Positions 29,246 to 39,204 are shown, numbered from the stretch's first letter. The stretch is DNA of 64,000 bases from Gemmobacter serpentinus (GCF_008973825.1 NZ_WCHR01000005.1:297271-361270), one strand, 5' to 3'. The notes: generated by a model from the sequence alone, not told the origin. Program-made: numbers and translations.

Positions 29246-30201
29246 TCGTCCAGCGCCGGGGCGCGCAGCGCCTCGGCCTCATCTGCATTGAGCAACAATG
29301 ATCTTGTGGGTTGCACCAGCGTCTCGAACCCTTCAGGCAGGCCCGCCGCCGGGGTATGCGCCGGATACATCCAGTTGGTAGTGGGCAAGATGGACTGAGC
29401 GGCATCGCTCAGCATGAAGGCCAGAAAACGGTCGGCCAGCTCTGGCTGATCGCTGGAGGCCAGTTTCCCCATCACCTCGACCTGAAGGTAGTTGCCCTCA
29501 GAGAAAACCGCCGCCGTCTTGCTGTCATCCTGCTCGGCAATCAGGTGATAGGCGGGCGATGTGGTGTAGCTGAGCACCAGATCGGCCTCGCCTTCCAGAA
29601 ACATGCCGTAAGCCTCGGACCAGCCGGGGGTGACGGTCACGATATTGTCGGCCAGATCTTTCCAGATCGTCGCGGCCTCATCGCCGTAGGCGTCCTTCAG
29701 CCACATCAGCAGCCCAAGGCCGGGGGTCGAGGAGCGCGGATCCTGAATGACGATCTTCAGATCCGACGCGGCAAGGGATTTGAAATCTTTCGGTGCCTCC
29801 AGCGTCTTGTTGTGCACGAAGGCGAACCACCCCCAGTCATAGGGCAGAAATTCGGCATCCGCGAAGGGCACCGGCAGCGACAGGTCGGGGGTCTGGCCAT
29901 GGGGCGCGAAAAGGCCGGTCTTGCGGGCGGCAGCGGTCAGGTTGGTATCCAGACCGACCACAACGTCAGCGGTGGTTTTCGCGCCCTCCAATTGCAGCCG
30001 CGCCAGCAGCGCAGCACCGTCGCCCGCAGGCGTGAAGCGCAGGGTGCAGCCACATTCGGCCTCGAACGCCGTCTTGATGGCTGGCCCCGGCCCCCATTCC
30101 GAGACGAAGCTGTCATAGGTCAGCACATCCAACACTGGGGTCTCCGCCATGGCCGGAACGGCAATGGTCAGAAAACCCGCAGCAAAATAAAGCGATTTCA
30201 T
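29221..30201 (-). CDS. thiB: Thiamine-binding periplasmic protein
   Basis: 326 aa with signal peptide (MKSLYFAAGFLTIAVPAMAE). Traits of ThiB: VLDVLTYDSFVSEWGPGPAI at the mature N-terminus, FLPYDWGWFAFVHNK, DPRSSTPGLGLLMW and LSYTTSPAYHL. ATG at 30201 has GGAG 7 bases upstream; an in-frame GTG at 30219 is the alternative. A TPP aptamer precedes it, and the GGAG is covered by a hairpin (see the riboswitch entry). Confidence 0.93.
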   Translation of the reverse strand: MKSLYFAAGFLTIAVPAMAETPVLDVLTYDSFVSEWGPGPAIKTAFEAECGCTLRFTPAGDGAALLARLQLEGAKTTADVVVGLDTNLTAAARKTGLFAPHGQTPDLSLPVPFADAEFLPYDWGWFAFVHNKTLEAPKDFKSLAASDLKIVIQDPRSSTPGLGLLMWLKDAYGDEAATIWKDLADNIVTVTPGWSEAYGMFLEGEADLVLSYTTSPAYHLIAEQDDSKTAAVFSEGNYLQVEVMGKLASSDQPELADRFLAFMLSDAAQSILPTTNWMYPAHTPAAGLPEGFETLVQPTRSLLLNADEAEALRAPALDEWRAALAR

Positions 30202-30207
30202 AGTCTT

Positions 30208-30238
30208 GCTCCATTTCACGAACGGGCGGAGATGGAGC
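30208..30238 (-). promoter_or_regulatory. Hairpin that sequesters the thiB ribosome-binding site
   Basis: On the minus strand GCTCCAT (30238-30232) pairs with ATGGAGC (30214-30208), and the GGAG in the second arm is the thiB Shine-Dalgarno. Located between the TPP aptamer and the thiB start, it is a good translational expression platform. Confidence 0.65.
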
Positions 30239-30257
30239 TGGGCGTGAGGGCCCTGAC

Positions 30258-30343
30258 ACCTTCCCTCCGCCGGTCCTAACCGGTTCAGGTTCTACGGGTT
30301 CGCGTTGCCGCATCTCAGCCATCAGGCACCCCGAGGTGCGGGC
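30258..30343 (-). ncRNA. TPP riboswitch (THI element)
   Basis: Minus-strand sequence shows the conserved THI core in order: TCGGGGTGCC (P2), GGCTGAGA (pyrimidine-sensing T-loop), ACCCGTAGAACCTGA, a variable stem CCGGTTAGGACCGG, and GGAGGGAA; outer stem CACCT/AGGTG closes it. It lies 57 bases before thiB and should repress the transporter when TPP is abundant. Confidence 0.93.
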
Positions 30344-30485
30344 GAAGATAGGCCGAAGTGCTGGCCACGCAAGCGGAAAATGCGCCCCCCCTTTGCCACA
30401 GGGCTCTTCCCGTGACGCAGCGTTGTCCATGACAGGGCCGCCCCCCTTTGCCAGTCTGCATCCAAACCAAGGGGGAGCCTGCGCC

Positions 30486-32510
30486 ATGCCATCCGATCTT
30501 CCGCATTACCCGCATCTCATGCAGCCGATCACACTGGGGGCCGTGACGCTGCGCAACCGGGTGATGATGGGGTCGATGCATACCGGGCTGGAGGAAACCG
30601 GCGACTGGAACCGCGTGGCCGAGTTCTATGCCACACGGGCGCGCGGTGGTGTCGGGTTGATGGTGACCGGCGGCATGGCCCCCAACCGCGAAGGTGGCGT
30701 GTTTCCAGGTGCTGCGGGCCTGTTCACGGCGCAGGATATTGCGCATCACCGCATCGTCACGACCCGTGTGCATGAGGCGGGCGGGCGGATCGCCATGCAG
30801 ATCCTTCATGCCGGGCGCTATGCCTATGGGCCGGATTGTGTATCCGCATCGGCGGTGAAATCGCCGATCTCACCCTTTCCGCCCAAGGAGTTGGACGAAG
30901 ACGGGATCGAAAAACAGATCGCCGACATTGCCACATCCGCCGCCCGCGCGATCGAAGCCGGCTATGACGGAGTGGAGGTGATGGGGTCCGAGGGTTACTT
31001 CCTCAACCAGTTCCTCGTCACCCATGTGAACCGGCGCACGGATCGCTGGGGCGGCAGTTACGAGAACCGTATGCGCCTGCCCCTTGAGGTGGTGCGCCGG
31101 GTGCGCGCGGCCATTGGAGACGCAATCCTGATCTATCGCATCTCGCTGATCGACCTGATCCAGGATGGATCAAGCTGGGACGAGGTGGTGACGCTGGCCC
31201 GCGCGGTGGAACGCGCCGGGGCCTCTGTCCTCAATACCGGGATCGGCTGGCATGAGGCGCGGGTGCCCACCATCGCCACATCGGTGCCGCGCGCGGCCTT
31301 CGCCCATCTGACCGGGCAATTGCGGCCAGAGGTCGGCATCCCGGTTATCACCTCGAACCGGATCAATACGCCAGAGGTGGCCGAGGGCCTGATCGCCAGC
31401 GGCATGGCCGATATGGTGTCGATGGCGCGGCCCTTTCTGGCCGACCCGGATTTCGTGGCCAAGGCGGCCACGGGGCGTGCGGCCGAAATCGCGCCCTGCA
31501 TTGCCTGCAATCAGGCCTGCCTGGATCACACCTTCAGTGGCAAGCTGACCTCCTGCCTTGTGAACCCGCGCGCTTGCCACGAGACAGAGCTGGTGATCGC
31601 GCCCGCCGCCCCCCCGCGCCGGATTGCGGTTGTCGGCGCAGGCCCTGCGGGCCTGTCGGCCGCGCTGACGGCAACCGGGCGCGGCCATGACGTAACGCTG
31701 TTCGACCGTGCGGACCAGGTTGGCGGGCAGCTGCATCTGGCGGCGCAAGTGCCGGGCAAGGAAGAATTTCTGGGGCTGATTGACTGGTTCAAAACCATGG
31801 TCTCGCGCGCGCCCCTGACCCTGCGGCTGAATCACGAGGTGACGCCGGATGATCTGGCGGGTTTCGATGCGGTGGTGCTGGCCACCGGCATCACCCCCCG
31901 CGCTGCAGGCATCAAGGGCGAGGATGCGCCGCAGGTGCTATCCTATCGCGAGGTGCTGCGCGGCGCGCCCGTGGGACCGCGCGTGGCGGTCATCGGCGCG
32001 GGTGGCATCGGCTTTGACGTGGCCGAATATCTGACCCATCACGGCACCAGCCCGGCGCTTGATCCCGTGCTGTGGCGGCGCGAATGGGGCGTGACCGACC
32101 CGGATCAGGCGCGCGGCGGCATCGCCCCCGAAGGCCCCCGCCCCGAGGCACCGGCCCGCGCGGTCTGGCTGTTGCAGCGCAAGCCCGAAAAACCGGGACG
32201 GAAACTGGGCAAGACCACCGGCTGGATCCACCGCGCCACCTTGCAGATGAAGCGGGTAAAGATGATAGGCGGTGTCAGCTATGATGAGGTTTTGCCCGAA
32301 GGGCTGGCGATCACGGTGAACGGTGCGGCGCAGATCCTGCCCGTCGATACCGTGGTGATCTGCGCGGGCCAGTTGCCCGAGCGCAGTCTGGCCGAAGGGA
32401 TCGCGGCGCTTGGCCTGCAATGTCACATCATCGGCGGCGCCGATGTCGCAGCAGAGCTGGATGCCAAGCGCGCCATCGATCAGGGCACAAGGCTGGCTGC
32501 ATCTCTGTAA
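30486..32510 (+). CDS. 2,4-dienoyl-CoA reductase-type FMN/Fe-S/FAD oxidoreductase
   Basis: 674 aa, the FadH size. An old-yellow-enzyme FMN barrel (residues 1-360; GYDGVEVMGSEGYFLNQFL, RTDRWGGSYENR) is followed by cysteines C338, C341, C345 and C357 for a [4Fe-4S] cluster, then FAD/NAD(P) domains with VVGAGPAGLSAAL near 384 and VAVIGAGGIGFDVAEYL near 500. FadH reduces 2,4-dienoyl-CoA in beta-oxidation of unsaturated fatty acids; trimethylamine dehydrogenase-like enzymes share the layout. ATG at 30486 follows GGGGGAG. No fatty-acid genes adjoin, so substrate is uncertain. Confidence 0.82.
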   Translation: MPSDLPHYPHLMQPITLGAVTLRNRVMMGSMHTGLEETGDWNRVAEFYATRARGGVGLMVTGGMAPNREGGVFPGAAGLFTAQDIAHHRIVTTRVHEAGGRIAMQILHAGRYAYGPDCVSASAVKSPISPFPPKELDEDGIEKQIADIATSAARAIEAGYDGVEVMGSEGYFLNQFLVTHVNRRTDRWGGSYENRMRLPLEVVRRVRAAIGDAILIYRISLIDLIQDGSSWDEVVTLARAVERAGASVLNTGIGWHEARVPTIATSVPRAAFAHLTGQLRPEVGIPVITSNRINTPEVAEGLIASGMADMVSMARPFLADPDFVAKAATGRAAEIAPCIACNQACLDHTFSGKLTSCLVNPRACHETELVIAPAAPPRRIAVVGAGPAGLSAALTATGRGHDVTLFDRADQVGGQLHLAAQVPGKEEFLGLIDWFKTMVSRAPLTLRLNHEVTPDDLAGFDAVVLATGITPRAAGIKGEDAPQVLSYREVLRGAPVGPRVAVIGAGGIGFDVAEYLTHHGTSPALDPVLWRREWGVTDPDQARGGIAPEGPRPEAPARAVWLLQRKPEKPGRKLGKTTGWIHRATLQMKRVKMIGGVSYDEVLPEGLAITVNGAAQILPVDTVVICAGQLPERSLAEGIAALGLQCHIIGGADVAAELDAKRAIDQGTRLAASL

Positions 32511-32545
32511 CGGTGAGGCAGACGTTGAAGGGGTGCCAAACAACG

Positions 32546-32572
32546 AAAAAGGGGGCGCCCAGAAAGCGCCCC
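32546..32572 (-). terminator. Rho-independent terminator of the aminotransferase gene
   Basis: GGGGCGC (32552-32558) pairs with GCGCCCC (32566-32572), loop 7 nt. On the minus strand the stem is followed by a run of C and TTTTT (32546-32550), a proper terminator for minus-strand transcription; it may also stop the convergent reductase transcript. Confidence 0.75.
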
Positions 32573-32605
32573 GCCGAAAACCCCTGCTTGTGACCGGCCC
32601 CCGGA

Positions 32606-33808
32606 TCAGCCGCGCAACAAGCGACCGATCCGCGCAATGCCCTCGTCGATCTGTTCATCTGAGGCGCAAGAGAATGACAGGCGCAGCGTGTTGCGGTTCG
32701 ATCCATCGGCGAAGAAGGCCCCGCCCGGCACAAAGGCCACGCGCTGTTCGGCAATGGCGCGCGCCAGCAGCTCGGCTCCGTCCATGCCTTCCGGCAGGGT
32801 CAACCAGACAAACATGCCGCCTTCGGGCCGGGTGAAGCGCACACCTTCCGGCATCTCGCGTTCCAGCGCCGCCACCATCCGGTCGCGCCGCCCGCCATAA
32901 ACCGCGCGCAGCTTGGCGACATGGCTGTCAAACTGCGCCGATGCCACGCGATAGGTGGCGATCTGGCTCAGCGTCGAGGAATGCAGGTCCGCGGCCTGTT
33001 TCAGCAGCACAAGCCGCGAGATCACCTCTTTCGCGGCCACGACCCAACCCACGCGGAGGCCCGGTGCCAGCGTCTTGGAAAAGGATCCGCAATAGATTGT
33101 CCGGGTATTCTCGATTCCGCCGGAGCGTTCGATATCCAGCGCAAGGATCGGCGGCACCGCCTCGCCATCATAGCGCAGCGCCTGATAGGCGGCATCTTCC
33201 ACGATGGCGATATCCAGCGCATCGGCCTGCGCCAGCAGTGCCTCGCGCCCGGCGCGGCTGATCGTCTCGCCGGTCGGGTTGCAGAAATCGGCGGAAAGAT
33301 AGGCAAATTTCACCCGGCCACCGGCCTCGGCAGCCTCGGCCTGCACCGCAGCGGGAGCGGCGTTGGAGAAGGGATCGAGGCGGGAATAGCGCGGCTCATA
33401 GGCGTTATAGGCCCCAAGCGCGCCCAGATAGGTGGGCCAGCCGACCATCACCGTATCTTTCGGCGAAATCATCAGCTTGCCCAGATAATCCAGCGCCTGC
33501 TGCGAGCCGGAGGTGATCAGGATATTGTCGGCGTCACAGGGGATGCCGATCTTGCCCATTTCCACCGCCAGCCAGTCGCGCAGCGGTTTGTAACCCTCGG
33601 AGACCGAATATTGCAGCGCGCTTGCGGCGCTGTCGGCCATCACATCGGCAAAGGCTGAGGCAAAGGCCTCCGCCGGGAACAGCGCCGGGTCGGGAATGCC
33701 GCCCGCGAAAGAGATGATATCAGGTTGATCCAGAAGTTTCAGAAGCTCCCGGATTTCCGACGCCTTCATCCGCGTGCTGCGCGTCGCCAGCACCTTTGAC
33801 CAGTCCAT
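32606..33808 (-). CDS. PLP-dependent aminotransferase (2-aminoadipate/MocR-like class I)
   Basis: 400 aa. Fold-type I aminotransferase with FAGGIPDPALFPAEAF at the N-terminus, SGSQQALDYLGKL, DFCNPTGETIS, EDAAYQALRYDG and the PLP lysine in CGSFSKTLAPGLRVGW; the terminal Arg lies in TLRLSFSCAS. Closest by pattern to LysN/2-aminoadipate aminotransferases and valine-pyruvate type enzymes. ATG at 33808 follows GGAGGCAG. It lies downstream of hemE and an EamA transporter on the same strand. Confidence 0.85.
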   Translation of the reverse strand: MDWSKVLATRSTRMKASEIRELLKLLDQPDIISFAGGIPDPALFPAEAFASAFADVMADSAASALQYSVSEGYKPLRDWLAVEMGKIGIPCDADNILITSGSQQALDYLGKLMISPKDTVMVGWPTYLGALGAYNAYEPRYSRLDPFSNAAPAAVQAEAAEAGGRVKFAYLSADFCNPTGETISRAGREALLAQADALDIAIVEDAAYQALRYDGEAVPPILALDIERSGGIENTRTIYCGSFSKTLAPGLRVGWVVAAKEVISRLVLLKQAADLHSSTLSQIATYRVASAQFDSHVAKLRAVYGGRRDRMVAALEREMPEGVRFTRPEGGMFVWLTLPEGMDGAELLARAIAEQRVAFVPGGAFFADGSNRNTLRLSFSCASDEQIDEGIARIGRLLRG

Positions 33809-33883
33809 GTCTGCCTCCCAAACCGACTCGCGGGCAAACCTGCGCCCGGATCACGATCAAGTCAACAAGGCTGACCTGATTTT

Positions 33884-34786
33884 TCAGGTGGAAACCCGTA
33901 ACAGCAGCGCGACGCCGACCAGAAGCACGGCGATGCCAAGTCCTTGGCGGGCATTGACGCCTTGGCCGAAGGCGACACGCGCAACGATCAGGGCAAAGAT
34001 CACCTCGACCAGCGCAAGGGTGCGGACATTGGCGGCCGAGGTCAGCGAAAAGGCGATGAACCAGAAGGCCGAGGCCAGCGCGCCAAGGAACCCTGCGGCC
34101 AGCGACGGCGCGAAGGCCGCGAAACTGCCCGTCAGCGCCGGGCGGTTGGTCGCGCCCAGCCAGACCACCAACATGGCAGTCTGCATCGCCAGTGACAGTG
34201 CAAGGATGGTCAGCGACCGGATCAGAAAACTGCCCTCAGGCAGCGCGGTGATCGCGCCGCGAAAGCCGATGGCCGACAGGCCAAAGGCCAGTCCCGCCAG
34301 CAGCCCCATCATCGCAGGCCCGGTGCCGGTCAGCATCGCGCGGCCCAGCTCCGGTTTCAGCGTCAGGATCAACACCCCCAGCACCGCCACCCCAATCGCT
34401 CCCAGCATCGGCAGGGTCAGCGCATCGCCAAGGATCAGCCAGCCGACAAGGGCCACCAGCACCGGCTCGACCTTCAGCCAGGCCGTGGTCAGCCCGAAGG
34501 ATTGCGAGCGCATGACCTGGAGCATCAGCGCGGTCGCACCGATCTGCGCCAGCGCCCCGCCAAAGGTAAACCCTACGGCGCGCGGCGTCATATCGGGCAA
34601 TGCCTCGCCGGTCAGATGCAACCCGGCCAGCAGGAACACGCCGGCAAAGGGCAGCCCGAACAGGAAGCGCACATTGGTCGCGCCCAGCGTGCCCAGCCGC
34701 GCGGTCAGCCCGCTTTGCGTGGCATTGCGCCCGGTCTGCGCCAAGGCCGCCGCCAATGCGGACCATGCCCAAAGCGGCAGCAGCAT
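33884..34786 (-). CDS. EamA/DMT-family transporter
   Basis: 300 aa with ten predicted hydrophobic segments, two EamA repeats (first around MQVMRSQSFGLTTAWLKVEP, second around AALASAFWFIAFSLTSAANV). Family members export or import small metabolites; substrate not predictable. ATG at 34786 lies 3 bases after the hemE stop, so it is coupled to hemE. A perfect hairpin, ACCTGA-TTTT-TCAGGT at 33874-33889, spans its stop codon. Confidence 0.85.
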   Translation of the reverse strand: MLLPLWAWSALAAALAQTGRNATQSGLTARLGTLGATNVRFLFGLPFAGVFLLAGLHLTGEALPDMTPRAVGFTFGGALAQIGATALMLQVMRSQSFGLTTAWLKVEPVLVALVGWLILGDALTLPMLGAIGVAVLGVLILTLKPELGRAMLTGTGPAMMGLLAGLAFGLSAIGFRGAITALPEGSFLIRSLTILALSLAMQTAMLVVWLGATNRPALTGSFAAFAPSLAAGFLGALASAFWFIAFSLTSAANVRTLALVEVIFALIVARVAFGQGVNARQGLGIAVLLVGVALLLRVST

Positions 34787-34789
34787 GGA

Positions 34790-35821
34790 TTACATCCCCC
34801 GCACTGTCTCGATCATCAGGCGCACATTCTCGGGGTCGGCATCGGGGGTGATGCCATGGCCGAGATTGAAGATATGCGGCCCCTTGCGGAAGGCATTCAC
34901 CACGCGGCGGGTCTCGGAAACCAGCGCGTCGCCCCCGGTCACCATATGGCCCGGGGCCAGATTGCCCTGCACGCAGCCGCCGGGCTGGACATGCTCTGCC
35001 GCCCATTCCGGGGTCACCGAATTGTCGATGGCCACACAATCGGCCCCGGTGGCCTTGGCGAAGCCGACATAGCCCTGCCCCGCCTCGCGCGGGAAGGCGA
35101 TGATCGGCAGCTCGGGGTGGCGCGATTTCAGTTCCGCGATGATGCGCGCGGCGGGTTTCATCGCGAAATCGGTGAAATCATCGCCTTTCAGGCTGCCGGC
35201 CCAGCTGTCGAACAGCTTGACCACCTCGGCCCCCGCCTTCACCTGTTCGGACAGATATTCGATCGTGGCCTCGGTGATCCGGTCGATCAGCGCGGCAAAA
35301 GTCGCGCGATCTGCGGATTTCAGCGCATGGGCCGCGCCCTGATCCTTGCTGCCGCGCCCGGCAATCATATAGGTCGCAACCGTCCAGGGCGCGCCCGCAA
35401 AGCCGATCAGCGTGGTCTCGCGCGGCAATTCGCGGCCCAGGATGCGCAGGGTCTGATAGACCGGGGCAAGCGTGTCATGGATCGCATCGACCGGCTTCAA
35501 GGCATCCAGTTCCGCCCGCGTGGTAATGGTGGAAAGGCGTGGCCCTTCGCCGGTCTCGAACCACAGATCGGCACCAAGCGCCTGACAGATCAGCAGGATA
35601 TCAGCAAACAGGATCGCGGCGTCAAACCCAAAGCGCCGGATCGGCTGCGAGGTGACCTCGGCGGCGAGATCCGGGTTGTAGCAGAGTTTCAGGAAATCCC
35701 CCGCCTCGGCCCGCGTTGCGCGATATTCCGGCAGGTAGCGCCCGGCCTGACGCATCATCCAGATCGGCGGGGTGGGCAGCACCTCGCCCTTCAGCGCGCG
35801 GAGGATCAGCTTGTCGGTCAT
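34790..35821 (-). CDS. hemE: Uroporphyrinogen decarboxylase
   Basis: 343 aa. Converts uroporphyrinogen III to coproporphyrinogen III. The N-terminal [17 protein letters not shown] signature, [16 protein letters not shown] and [16 protein letters not shown] are all conserved, including the catalytic Asp in FADI. ATG at 35821 has CAGGAG upstream. It is divergent from hemC across 181 bp, so two tetrapyrrole steps may share control. Confidence 0.96.
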   Translation of the reverse strand: MTDKLILRALKGEVLPTPPIWMMRQAGRYLPEYRATRAEAGDFLKLCYNPDLAAEVTSQPIRRFGFDAAILFADILLICQALGADLWFETGEGPRLSTITTRAELDALKPVDAIHDTLAPVYQTLRILGRELPRETTLIGFAGAPWTVATYMIAGRGSKDQGAAHALKSADRATFAALIDRITEATIEYLSEQVKAGAEVVKLFDSWAGSLKGDDFTDFAMKPAARIIAELKSRHPELPIIAFPREAGQGYVGFAKATGADCVAIDNSVTPEWAAEHVQPGGCVQGNLAPGHMVTGGDALVSETRRVVNAFRKGPHIFNLGHGITPDADPENVRLMIETVRGM

Positions 35822-35844
35822 GGCGGGCTCCTGTTTTCTGGCCC

Positions 35845-35874
35845 TGACTTGCGCCGGGCGGGGGACCCAAGTCA
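35845..35874. promoter_or_regulatory. Inverted repeat in the hemE-hemC divergent promoter region
   Basis: TGACTTG (35845-35851) and CAAGTCA (35868-35874), perfect 7-bp arms 16 bp apart, 24 bp upstream of hemE. No FNR (TTGAT-N4-ATCAA) or PpsR (TGT-N12-ACA) site was recognised. Operator role is a guess. Confidence 0.35.
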
Positions 35875-36002
35875 AGCGGCACGCCCGGGCAAAACAGGTT
35901 GGCGCGCGCAACCGAGGCGCGGCAGGGTGTCGCCCCTGCCAAGACCGCGCAGGCGGGCAGCGGCCATTGCACGGGCAAGGGCCGCGCGCTAAGGCTGAGG
36001 AC

Positions 36003-36947
36003 ATGACCCTAATGCTTCCCACCCCCGCAGCCCCCCTGAAAATCGGCACACGCGGCTCACCGCTGGCCTTGGCACAGGCGCATGAGACGCGCCGCCGCCT
36101 GATGTCCGCCTTTGATCTGCCTGATGCCGCTTTCGAGATCGTGGTCATCAAGACCACCGGCGACCGTGTGCTGGACCGCCCGCTGAAAGAGATCGGCGGC
36201 AAGGGCCTGTTCACCCGTGAAATCGAGGATGCGCTGCTGTCAGGCGGCATCGATATCGCGGTGCATTCGATGAAGGACATGCCGGTGGCGCAGCCCGAAG
36301 GGCTGCTGCTGGATACTTATCTGCCGCGCGAGGATGTGCGCGATGCCTTCGTGTCGCATCATGTGGCATCGCTGGCCGATCTGCCGCAGGGCGCGGTGGT
36401 CGGCTCCTCCTCGCTGCGGCGGCGGGCGCAGTTAAAGGCGCGCCGCCCCGATCTGGAGGTGGTGGAGTTTCGCGGCAACGTCCAGACCCGCATGAAGAAG
36501 CTGGAAGATGGCGTGGCGGTTGCAACCTTCCTCGCCATGGCCGGGCTGAACCGCTTGGGCATGGCGCAGGTCGCACGCTCTGCCATCGCGCCCGAGGACA
36601 TGCTGCCCGCCGTGGCGCAGGGTGCCATCGGGGTGGAGCGGCGGGCGGATGACGCCCGCGCGGCCAAGATGCTGGCCGCGATCCATGACCGCGATACCGG
36701 GCTGCGGCTGGCAGCGGAGCGCGCCTATCTGGCAGCGCTGGACGGGTCTTGCGAAACCCCGATTGCTGGCCTTGCGCTGCTGGAGGGGGCCGATCTTTGG
36801 TTGCGCGGCGAGATCCTGCGCCCCGACGGATCCGAGGTGATCGCAGGCGAGGCGCGCGGGGCGGCGTCTGACGGCGCGCGCTTGGGGCAGGATCTGGCGC
36901 GGCGCTTGCTGGCACAGGCACCAAAGGGCTTTTTCGACTGGCGGTGA
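36003..36947 (+). CDS. hemC: Porphobilinogen deaminase (hydroxymethylbilane synthase)
   Basis: 314 aa. Polymerises four porphobilinogens to hydroxymethylbilane. [20 protein letters not shown] opens domain 1; [31 protein letters not shown] (catalytic Asp), [11 protein letters not shown] and [10 protein letters not shown] follow. The dipyrromethane-cofactor cysteine is C250 in [14 protein letters not shown] at 36003 follows GCTGAGGAC. Divergent from hemE. Confidence 0.96.
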   Translation: MTLMLPTPAAPLKIGTRGSPLALAQAHETRRRLMSAFDLPDAAFEIVVIKTTGDRVLDRPLKEIGGKGLFTREIEDALLSGGIDIAVHSMKDMPVAQPEGLLLDTYLPREDVRDAFVSHHVASLADLPQGAVVGSSSLRRRAQLKARRPDLEVVEFRGNVQTRMKKLEDGVAVATFLAMAGLNRLGMAQVARSAIAPEDMLPAVAQGAIGVERRADDARAAKMLAAIHDRDTGLRLAAERAYLAALDGSCETPIAGLALLEGADLWLRGEILRPDGSEVIAGEARGAASDGARLGQDLARRLLAQAPKGFFDWR

Positions 36948-37080
36948 AGGGGCTGACCGAGCGCAAGGGGTTCCGCCCCCGCTTGGGTCGGCGGCCAAAT
37001 TCATCCCGGAAGAAAATTTGCGAAAAGAAGAATGGACTTGGGGCAACCTTGCGCCTCAAACGTGCCGAAGGAATGTGGAA

Positions 37081-37500
37081 ATGAGCAGGCAGGATTATCA
37101 GATTGTCGAACGCGTGCCGGATCAGAAGACCTATCTGCATCTGCGGGCGATCGCGGGCCTGAGTGCCTTTTCGGCAGAGGCTGCGGAAAAGGGCCTGCGG
37201 GGCACCATCTTTGCCGTGCAGGTCTTGGCAGAGGGCCAGCCCATCGGCATGGGGCGGCTGATCGGGGATGGCGGCTGCTTCTTCCAGATCGTCGATATCG
37301 CGGTCGACCCGGCCCATCAGGGCAAGGGTCTGGGCCGCGCCATCATGACCGCGCTGATGGCCCATGTGGAAACCGCGCTGCCACCTTCGGCCTATGTCAG
37401 CCTGATCGCAGATGTGCCCGCCAACCGGCTTTATGAGAAATTCGGCTTTCGCGAAACCGCGCCACGCTCGCTTGGCATGGCACGGCGCGCGGGCGGCTGA
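37081..37500 (+). CDS. GNAT-family N-acetyltransferase
   Basis: 139 aa, one GNAT domain. Acetyl-CoA binding region IVDIAVDPAHQGKGLGRAIM (Q/RxxGxG/A present as QGKGLG) at about residues 73-92; C-terminal VPANRLYEKFGFRETAPRSL is typical. Substrate unknown. ATG at 37081 follows TGTGGAA. It ends in an intergenic tandem repeat before the convergent rimO. Confidence 0.85.
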   Translation: MSRQDYQIVERVPDQKTYLHLRAIAGLSAFSAEAAEKGLRGTIFAVQVLAEGQPIGMGRLIGDGGCFFQIVDIAVDPAHQGKGLGRAIMTALMAHVETALPPSAYVSLIADVPANRLYEKFGFRETAPRSLGMARRAGG

Positions 37501-37535
37501 GCCGCCTCTGACACTGCGCAATTGCAGGCCCCGAT

Positions 37536-37595
37536 AACTCTGGCACAGCAAAATCTGGCACCGAAAAGTTTGGCACCACAAAATCTGGTGCCAAG
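37536..37595. repeat. Tandem repeat, four units of 15 bp
   Basis: TCTGGCA, TCTGGCA, TTTGGCA and TCTGGTG start at 37539, 37554, 37569 and 37584, an exact 15-bp period; flanking bases are AAA-rich (AAAATCTGGCACC). It lies between the convergent GNAT and rimO genes and is not part of either. Confidence 0.8.
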
Positions 37596-37615
37596 CACAC
37601 AGCCCCTTCGGGCAA

Positions 37616-39016
37616 TCAGGCAGACACCACACGCCCCCAAAGGTCGTAATCACTGGCCTCCTCGACCTCGACCGTGACGAAATCACCGGGGGAGAGGGTC
37701 TCGAAATCCTCATCGATGAACAGGTTGCCGTCGATCTCGGGCGCGTCGGCCATGGTGCGGCAGGTGGCCCCTTCGCCATCCACCTCATCGACCAGCACAC
37801 GCATCGTCTGGCCGACCTTGGCCTGAAGCTTGGCCTCGGAAATCGCCTGCGCCTTTTCCATGAAGCGGTCCCAGCGTTCCTGCTTCACCTCGGCGGGCAC
37901 ATGGCCCGGCAGATCGTTGGAGCGCGCGCCCGCGACATTTTCATATTGGAAGCAGCCAACCCGATCCAGCTGCGCCTCGTCCAGCCAATCCAGCAGGGCC
38001 TCGAACTCGGCCTCGGTTTCGCCGGGATAGCCCACGATAAAGGTGGAGCGCAGCGTGATATCGGGGCAATCGCGCCGCCAGGCCGCGATCTCATCCAGCG
38101 TCTTCGCCGCAGCCGCAGGCCGCGCCATGCGCTTCAGCGTATCGGGATGGGCGTGCTGGAACGGAATATCCAGATAGGGCAGCACCAACCCCTCGGCCAT
38201 CAGCGGGATCAGCTGGCGCACATGCGGATAAGGATAGACGTAATGCAGCCGCACCCATAGCTCGCGCCCGGCACCCAGGCGGCCCAGCTCGCGCGAGAGG
38301 TCGGTGATATGGGCGCGCACCTCGCCCTCTTTCCACTTGGCCATGTCATGCTTGCGGTCCACGCCATAGGCGGACGTATCCTGCGAGATGATCAGCAGCT
38401 CTTTCACCCCGGCATCGGCCAGTTTTTCGGCCTCGCGCAATACCGCATGGGCCGGGCGCGACACCAGCTTGCCGCGCATATCGGGGATGATGCAGAACTT
38501 GCAGGCGTGATTGCAGCCCTCGGAGATCTTCAGATAGCTGTAATGGCGCGGCGTCAGCTTCACGCCGCTGGCAGGCAGCAGGTCGATGAACGGATCGGGT
38601 GAAGGCGGCACCACCTGATGCACGGCATCCAGCACCGCCTCGTATTGATGCGGGCCGGTCACCGCCAGCACCTTGGGATGCGCGCCGGTGATATATTCCG
38701 GCTCTGCCCCCAAACAGCCTGTGACCAGAACCTTGCCATTCTCGCGCAGCGCCTCGCCGATCGCGTCAAGGCTTTCGGCCTTGGCACTGTCAAGGAAGCC
38801 ACAGGTGTTCACGATCACCGCATCCGCCCCTTTGTAATCGGGGCTGATCGCATAGCCTTCGGCGCGCAACCGGGTCAGGATGCGTTCGCTGTCCACCAGG
38901 GCCTTGGGGCAACCAAGGCTGACCATGCCGATGGTCGGCTGACCTTCGCGCCGCTGGTCGGGCACGATGGCGCGGGCAAGGTCGGGGCGAAGGCTGGGCG
39001 GATTGTGGCTGGACAT
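37616..39016 (-). CDS. rimO: Ribosomal protein S12 methylthiotransferase
   Basis: 466 aa. Radical-SAM enzyme that adds a methylthio group to an Asp of ribosomal protein S12. The N-terminal domain has C36, C72 and C101 for one [4Fe-4S] cluster; the radical-SAM CxxxCxxC is C168, C172, C175 in GCNHACKFC. The C-terminal TRAM domain is about residues 398-466. ATG at 39016 gives the natural N-terminus; the longer frame to 39103 is unsupported. Confidence 0.95.
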   Translation of the reverse strand: MSSHNPPSLRPDLARAIVPDQRREGQPTIGMVSLGCPKALVDSERILTRLRAEGYAISPDYKGADAVIVNTCGFLDSAKAESLDAIGEALRENGKVLVTGCLGAEPEYITGAHPKVLAVTGPHQYEAVLDAVHQVVPPSPDPFIDLLPASGVKLTPRHYSYLKISEGCNHACKFCIIPDMRGKLVSRPAHAVLREAEKLADAGVKELLIISQDTSAYGVDRKHDMAKWKEGEVRAHITDLSRELGRLGAGRELWVRLHYVYPYPHVRQLIPLMAEGLVLPYLDIPFQHAHPDTLKRMARPAAAAKTLDEIAAWRRDCPDITLRSTFIVGYPGETEAEFEALLDWLDEAQLDRVGCFQYENVAGARSNDLPGHVPAEVKQERWDRFMEKAQAISEAKLQAKVGQTMRVLVDEVDGEGATCRTMADAPEIDGNLFIDEDFETLSPGDFVTVEVEEASDYDLWGRVVSA

Positions 39017-39204
39017 ACTTGCTCTCTCGCGGGCTGGCGCCCCGCCTATACGCCAAAGCGGGCCGGGGGAGAAGCGCCTTGCGCCGCCCGGCTTGCCCCT
39101 CATGACGCGATGTTGACCCTAGCCCCTGCCCCGCCCGGGCTTGCACCCAAGGCAGGTCCAAGGCATGATTCGCCGAAAAATCCATGCAAATGGGCAGGAG
39201 ATTT

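Noticed and set aside
27539..29398. 619-aa plus-strand open frame
   Set aside because: Antisense of thiP; extremely Gln/Arg/His rich.
30386..30453. Direct repeat CCCCCCTTTGCCA at 30386 and 30441
   Set aside because: Short, homopolymer-rich and without an associated feature; probably chance in this high-GC leader.
36211..37800. 529-aa minus-strand open frame
   Set aside because: Crosses hemC, GNAT and rimO ends; composition is not that of a real protein.
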